In this document: positions 61,215 to 64,000 of the stretch, piece after piece
Numbering within the stretch: position 1 is the stretch's first letter
Layout: the number at the start of each line of letters is the position of its first letter
Source: Bacillus sp. FJAT-29790
Lineage (GTDB): Bacteria; Bacillota; Bacilli; Bacillales; Cytobacillaceae
Length of the DNA: 64,000 nucleotides
Assembly: GCF_019039215.1 (NCBI RefSeq)
Contig: NZ_JAHNZZ010000001.1
Location: forward strand, 1,154,006 to 1,218,005
Direction of reading: 5' to 3'
Notes under the pieces: generated by a model
What the model was told of the DNA's origin: nothing
Database searches by the model: none
What the model saw: the letters and a program-made list of their open reading frames with translations, nothing else
Made by a program: the position numbers and the translations under genes

Positions 61215-61997
61215 ATGATTCCATCACTTTTTATTGCTCATGGAGCGCCGCTAATTGCGATTGAGGATAATAAATATACGCAGTTTTTAAGCGACTTAGG
61301 CAATACTATGCCTAGACCAAAAGCCATTGTTTTGTTTTCTGCTCACTGGGAGTCAGCCGTTCAAAAAGTGAGCAATGTCCACGAGTATAAGACGATTTAT
61401 GACTTTGGCGGATTTCCTGAAGCATTGTATCGCATTGAATATCCGGCAAAAGGGAATAACGATGTCTCAAAAGAAATTGAAGAATTGTTCACTAAACAAG
61501 GTATTTCTTTTGACGTTGAAACAAAACGTGGGTTAGATCATGGAGCCTGGGTTGTTCTCCGGCTGTTATACCCTAATGCTGATATTCCAGTCATTTCAAT
61601 GTCAGTTAATCCGAATCTTTCTCCTGAAGAACAATATAAAATCGGAAAAGCCTTATCTGAATTAAGGGAAAAAGATATTTTAATTATAGGCAGCGGTGGA
61701 ACGGTGCATAATCTTAGAGCTTTAAAGATGGGTGAAGGGGAAGGAGCAATCGATGGATGGGCACTAGATTTTGATGAATGGCTGGGACGACATTTGAAGA
61801 ATTGGGATGTAGAATCGCTTTTTAAATACAATTCCTTGGCTCCGACTGCGGAATTAGCAGTACCTCCATATGGAAACGAGCACTTTATTCCCATTTTCTA
61901 TGCAATGGGTGCAGCCGATAATGAACGAACAGCTAAATTATTGCACCGTAGCTATCGATATGGAAACCTTAGTCACAGTGTTTGGCAATTTGGTTGA
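61215..61997 (+). CDS. Class III extradiol ring-cleavage dioxygenase (DODA/LigB family)
   Basis: The 260-residue protein has the family's metal and catalytic histidines: PSLFIAHGAPL, FSAHWESA, RGLDHGAWVVLRLLYPNA and GSGGTVHNLRALK, plus the C-terminal PPYGNEHFIPIFYAMGAAD. It would cleave a catechol-type ring next to the hydroxyls (4,5-DOPA dioxygenase-like). Site GGGAAAGGAGCTTATAAC precedes ATG 61215. The DoxX gene follows 59 bases later. Confidence 0.92.
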   Translation: MIPSLFIAHGAPLIAIEDNKYTQFLSDLGNTMPRPKAIVLFSAHWESAVQKVSNVHEYKTIYDFGGFPEALYRIEYPAKGNNDVSKEIEELFTKQGISFDVETKRGLDHGAWVVLRLLYPNADIPVISMSVNPNLSPEEQYKIGKALSELREKDILIIGSGGTVHNLRALKMGEGEGAIDGWALDFDEWLGRHLKNWDVESLFKYNSLAPTAELAVPPYGNEHFIPIFYAMGAADNERTAKLLHRSYRYGNLSHSVWQFG

Positions 61998-62056
61998 TTT
62001 TCGTTAAGAATTTTAAACAGTTAACATTATATAAATGATAAGTTGGAGGAATTATT

Positions 62057-62488
62057 ATGACAAATAAATTCGAAGTAAGTACATTAATTTTACGTGTAGT
62101 TTTAGGAATTAGTTTCTTTATACATGGGCTAGCCAAATTTCAAGGCGGGATTGAAAATATCGTTGGTTGGTTCGATAGCATTGGTTTACCAGGGTTTTTG
62201 GCATATGGTGTAGCTTTAATTGAAGTTGTTGGCGGTATTGCACTAGTTATTGGTTTAGGGAGTAGAATTGCCGCTGGATTAATTGCTCTAGTAATGATTG
62301 GAGCTATAATAAAAGTAAAATTATCTATTAGTTTTTTAGGCAATGGCCAAATGGCGGGTTATGAATTAGATCTAGCTTTCTTGGCAATGGCTATAGCTAT
62401 CGCCATAAATGGGAGCAGAATGTTTGCGATCGATCAATTATTTTTTAAAGGACAAAACAATAAGAGTGAAAACAGTAAAACAGTATAA
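62057..62488 (+). CDS. DoxX family membrane protein
   Basis: The 143-residue protein has the DoxX pattern of four helices: LRVVLGISFFIHGLAKFQGG, WFDSIGLPGFLAYGVALIEV, GGIALVIGLGSRIAAGLIAL and ELDLAFLAMAIAIAINGS. DoxX proteins are quinol- or thiol-related membrane components of unclear role, often linked to oxidative stress. ATG 62057 follows TTGGAGGAATTATT. It is likely co-transcribed with the dioxygenase. Confidence 0.92.
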   Translation: MTNKFEVSTLILRVVLGISFFIHGLAKFQGGIENIVGWFDSIGLPGFLAYGVALIEVVGGIALVIGLGSRIAAGLIALVMIGAIIKVKLSISFLGNGQMAGYELDLAFLAMAIAIAINGSRMFAIDQLFFKGQNNKSENSKTV

Positions 62489-62515
62489 AAAATCTTGCTA
62501 CTGAAAAAATATATT

Positions 62516-62554
62516 AAAAATAGAGCACAACTTCAAAGTTGTGCTCTATTTTTA
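62516..62554. terminator. Terminator after doxX
   Basis: AAAAATAGAGCACAACTT pairs perfectly with AAGTTGTGCTCTATTTTT. Confidence 0.95.
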
Positions 62555-62782
62555 ATATGCTCCTTTTACTAATCGCCTCCATTTTTTCGCAAAAACTAAT
62601 TTCAATTCTAAATTAATCTATCTTTGTTGGAGGATATTTCAATTTAATCTAGAAGTTATTATAATTCTAATTGAATGACGGAAAATACTCATTGATATTA
62701 GACCATTTCCATAAAGATGATTTATCATCACTTCCTTAAATAAAATAAATGATTATCATATTATCGGAAGGAGTAGTCTTAT

Positions 62783-63724
62783 TTGTTAAATGAAATTGGT
62801 GTCACTCAAGTGACAATTCCTTTGCCCTTTAGACTAAATCATGTTCATTGTTTTTTAGCGGAAGGAAGCAAAGGGTGGACAATTATGGATACCGGATTAC
62901 ATAGGGAAGAAACATCCGTAATTTGGAAACCTATCATTGAAAAACACCCCATCAAAGAGATCATTTTAACTCATTACCATCCAGATCATTATGGCTACGC
63001 TGGAGCATTGCAACAATTAACAGGCGCTGACGTTTGGATGACTGCAGTGGATGAAAATGCTGGGACATCGATTTGGGAGCCTGCTTCTATTGAAATTGTG
63101 CGTAAAAACTATCAAACTTGCGGGCTTTCAGATGAGAAAGCCAAGGAACTATCCCAGAATGAAGGAAGCTTTAACATAAAAGTAAAGCCTTACCCTAAAA
63201 TAAATCACCATCTTGAAGAAGGTATGAATATTTTATTCGGTAAGTACGAATACGAAGTCATTTTTACCCCTGGACATTCAGACGGGTTAATTACTCTATT
63301 TAATACGGAGAACAGCATCCTTTTCTCAACGGATCATATTCTACCAAGAATAACTCCTAATATATCCTATTGGTTTCGAGGAATCAGCAATCCGCTTGAG
63401 GCGTTCTTTACTTCTTTAAAAAAAATTGAAAAATTAGATGCAGAATATGTCATTCCATCACATGGAGAACCATTCAGACATGCTAATCAGCGCATAAAGG
63501 AATTACTAGTGCATCACCATGAGCGCCTTAATGATGTTCTTGAATATATAAAAGATCCGGCAACCATCTATCAAGTTTCTACACTGCTTTTTAAGAAAAA
63601 ATTAACCACACATGAAATGAGATTTGCCATTGGAGAAACGTTGGCGCATTTGGAGTATTTGTACCACAATGGGCAATGTAAAAAGTTTATGGAAAATGGG
63701 GTATGGTACTACGAAAGATCGTAA
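62783..63724 (+). CDS. MBL-fold metallo-hydrolase
   Basis: The start is TTG 62783 behind CGGAAGGAGTAGTC. The 313-residue protein has the metallo-beta-lactamase motif LTHYHPDHYGYAGA, the later metal ligands in TPGHSDGLITL, STDHIL and VIPSHGEPF, and a C-terminal helical region with a winged-helix-like end. It resembles the glyoxalase II / hydroxyacylglutathione-hydrolase-like proteins of Bacillus. The substrate is unknown. Confidence 0.92.
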   Translation: MLNEIGVTQVTIPLPFRLNHVHCFLAEGSKGWTIMDTGLHREETSVIWKPIIEKHPIKEIILTHYHPDHYGYAGALQQLTGADVWMTAVDENAGTSIWEPASIEIVRKNYQTCGLSDEKAKELSQNEGSFNIKVKPYPKINHHLEEGMNILFGKYEYEVIFTPGHSDGLITLFNTENSILFSTDHILPRITPNISYWFRGISNPLEAFFTSLKKIEKLDAEYVIPSHGEPFRHANQRIKELLVHHHERLNDVLEYIKDPATIYQVSTLLFKKKLTTHEMRFAIGETLAHLEYLYHNGQCKKFMENGVWYYERS

Positions 63725-63759
63725 AATGCCATTTCAATAAGCTAAAACAAACTTCCATC

Positions 63760-63796
63760 AAAGGAACCTTTTCTAATTGAAAAGGTTCTTTCTTTG
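63760..63796 (+). terminator. Terminator after the MBL gene
   Basis: AAAGGAACCTTTTC / GAAAAGGTTCTTT with TTCTTTG after it. Confidence 0.85.
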
Positions 63797-63870
63797 TGAA
63801 AAAAAGCACTCATATGAGATTAGCAGTAGTTATATATATAATTGAGAGTGAAGGGAAGGAAGTGACTTCT

Positions 63871-64000
63871 GTGGTGAAATATAAAAATAATTGGATTCCG
63901 ACAAAAACGCTTCAACAAATGGAGAATACCAATTATGATGTCCTCATCGTTGGAAGTGGGCCTGGCGGGGGAGCAACTTTGTATCGATTGTGTGAACTTT
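63871..64000 (+). CDS. GMC-type FAD oxidoreductase, N-terminal part (3' end outside window)
   Basis: The likely start is GTG 63871 behind AGGGAAGGAAGTGACTTC; GTG 63862 is possible. Only 43 codons are visible. They include YDVLIVGSGPGGGATLYRL, the dinucleotide-binding GxGxxG of flavoproteins, preceded by a short leader (KNNWIPTKTLQQMENTN). The GSGPGGG form is common in glucose-methanol-choline oxidoreductases, but other FAD enzymes cannot be excluded. Confidence 0.65.
   Translation, partial: MVKYKNNWIPTKTLQQMENTNYDVLIVGSGPGGGATLYRLCEL

Overview
The window is chromosomal DNA of a low-GC, endospore-forming Firmicute of the family Bacillaceae (Bacillus in the broad sense). Supporting signs are a CotF-type spore coat protein, a LysM/GH18 spore-cortex-type hydrolase, the des-desK-desR membrane-fluidity module, a FapR-like operator before fabHF, a tRNA-Pro T-box before proBA, AGGAGG-type ribosome sites with frequent TTG/GTG starts, and MprF. 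I cannot name the species.

Layout. 1-5.1 kb: acyl-CoA catabolism (enoyl-CoA hydratase end, acyl-CoA dehydrogenase, thiolase), then a 2-hydroxyacid dehydrogenase and a tartrate/isopropylmalate-type dehydrogenase. 5.1-10.9 kb: a structured repeat, cotF-like gene, and a complete LIV-type amino-acid ABC transporter (substrate-binding lipoprotein, two permeases, two ATPases). 10.9-16 kb: a uracil-DNA-glycosylase-like protein, then a three-subunit xanthine-dehydrogenase-type molybdoenzyme preceded by a dead xdhC-like fragment. 16-22.5 kb: small unknown genes, the lipid modifier mprF with a DedA protein, and a DUF1002 protein. 22.5-28.6 kb: fatty-acid synthesis (fabH, fabF) and the cold-shock desaturase with its two-component system. 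29-33.8 kb: ilvE, then tandem TPP riboswitches and tenA-thiD-thiM-thiE. 34-39.3 kb: DUF485/solute:sodium symporter pair, a cNMP/CBS/nucleotidyltransferase protein and a DnaQ-like exonuclease. 39.3-42.3 kb: T-box and proBA. 42.4-46 kb: HAD hydrolase, ABC-2 exporter, DUF6526 protein. 46.1-53.4 kb: an accessory region with a decayed IS110-family element, two broken genes, and a second murE beside asnB. 53.6-64 kb: DJ-1/PfpI protein, LysE exporter, L,D-transpeptidase, ArsR/SRPBCC pair, LysR/EamA divergent pair, GH18 hydrolase, XRE-cupin regulator opposite an extradiol dioxygenase and DoxX protein, an MBL hydrolase, and the start of a GMC-type oxidoreductase.

The main observation is that the 46.15-53.23 kb region appears to be an insertion that split a small holin-like (type I toxin-like) gene. 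The N-terminal half with its typical leader lies at 46118-46148. The C-terminal half with its typical 3' tail and terminator lies at 53228-53407. The two halves join in frame at an ATG, and the 5' leader is perfectly complementary over 10 nt to the 3' tail 7.2 kb away.

Other notable points are a family of four TIR-bearing, highly structured MITE-like elements, one of them sitting in the proBA leader between T-box and start codon; two copies of a second structured repeat; a 21-bp-periodic repeat; two complete TPP riboswitch-terminator units in series; and several gene fragments (xdhC-like, SRPBCC, DinB, lysE, nitroreductase). All calls are made by reading the sequence; no database search was run.
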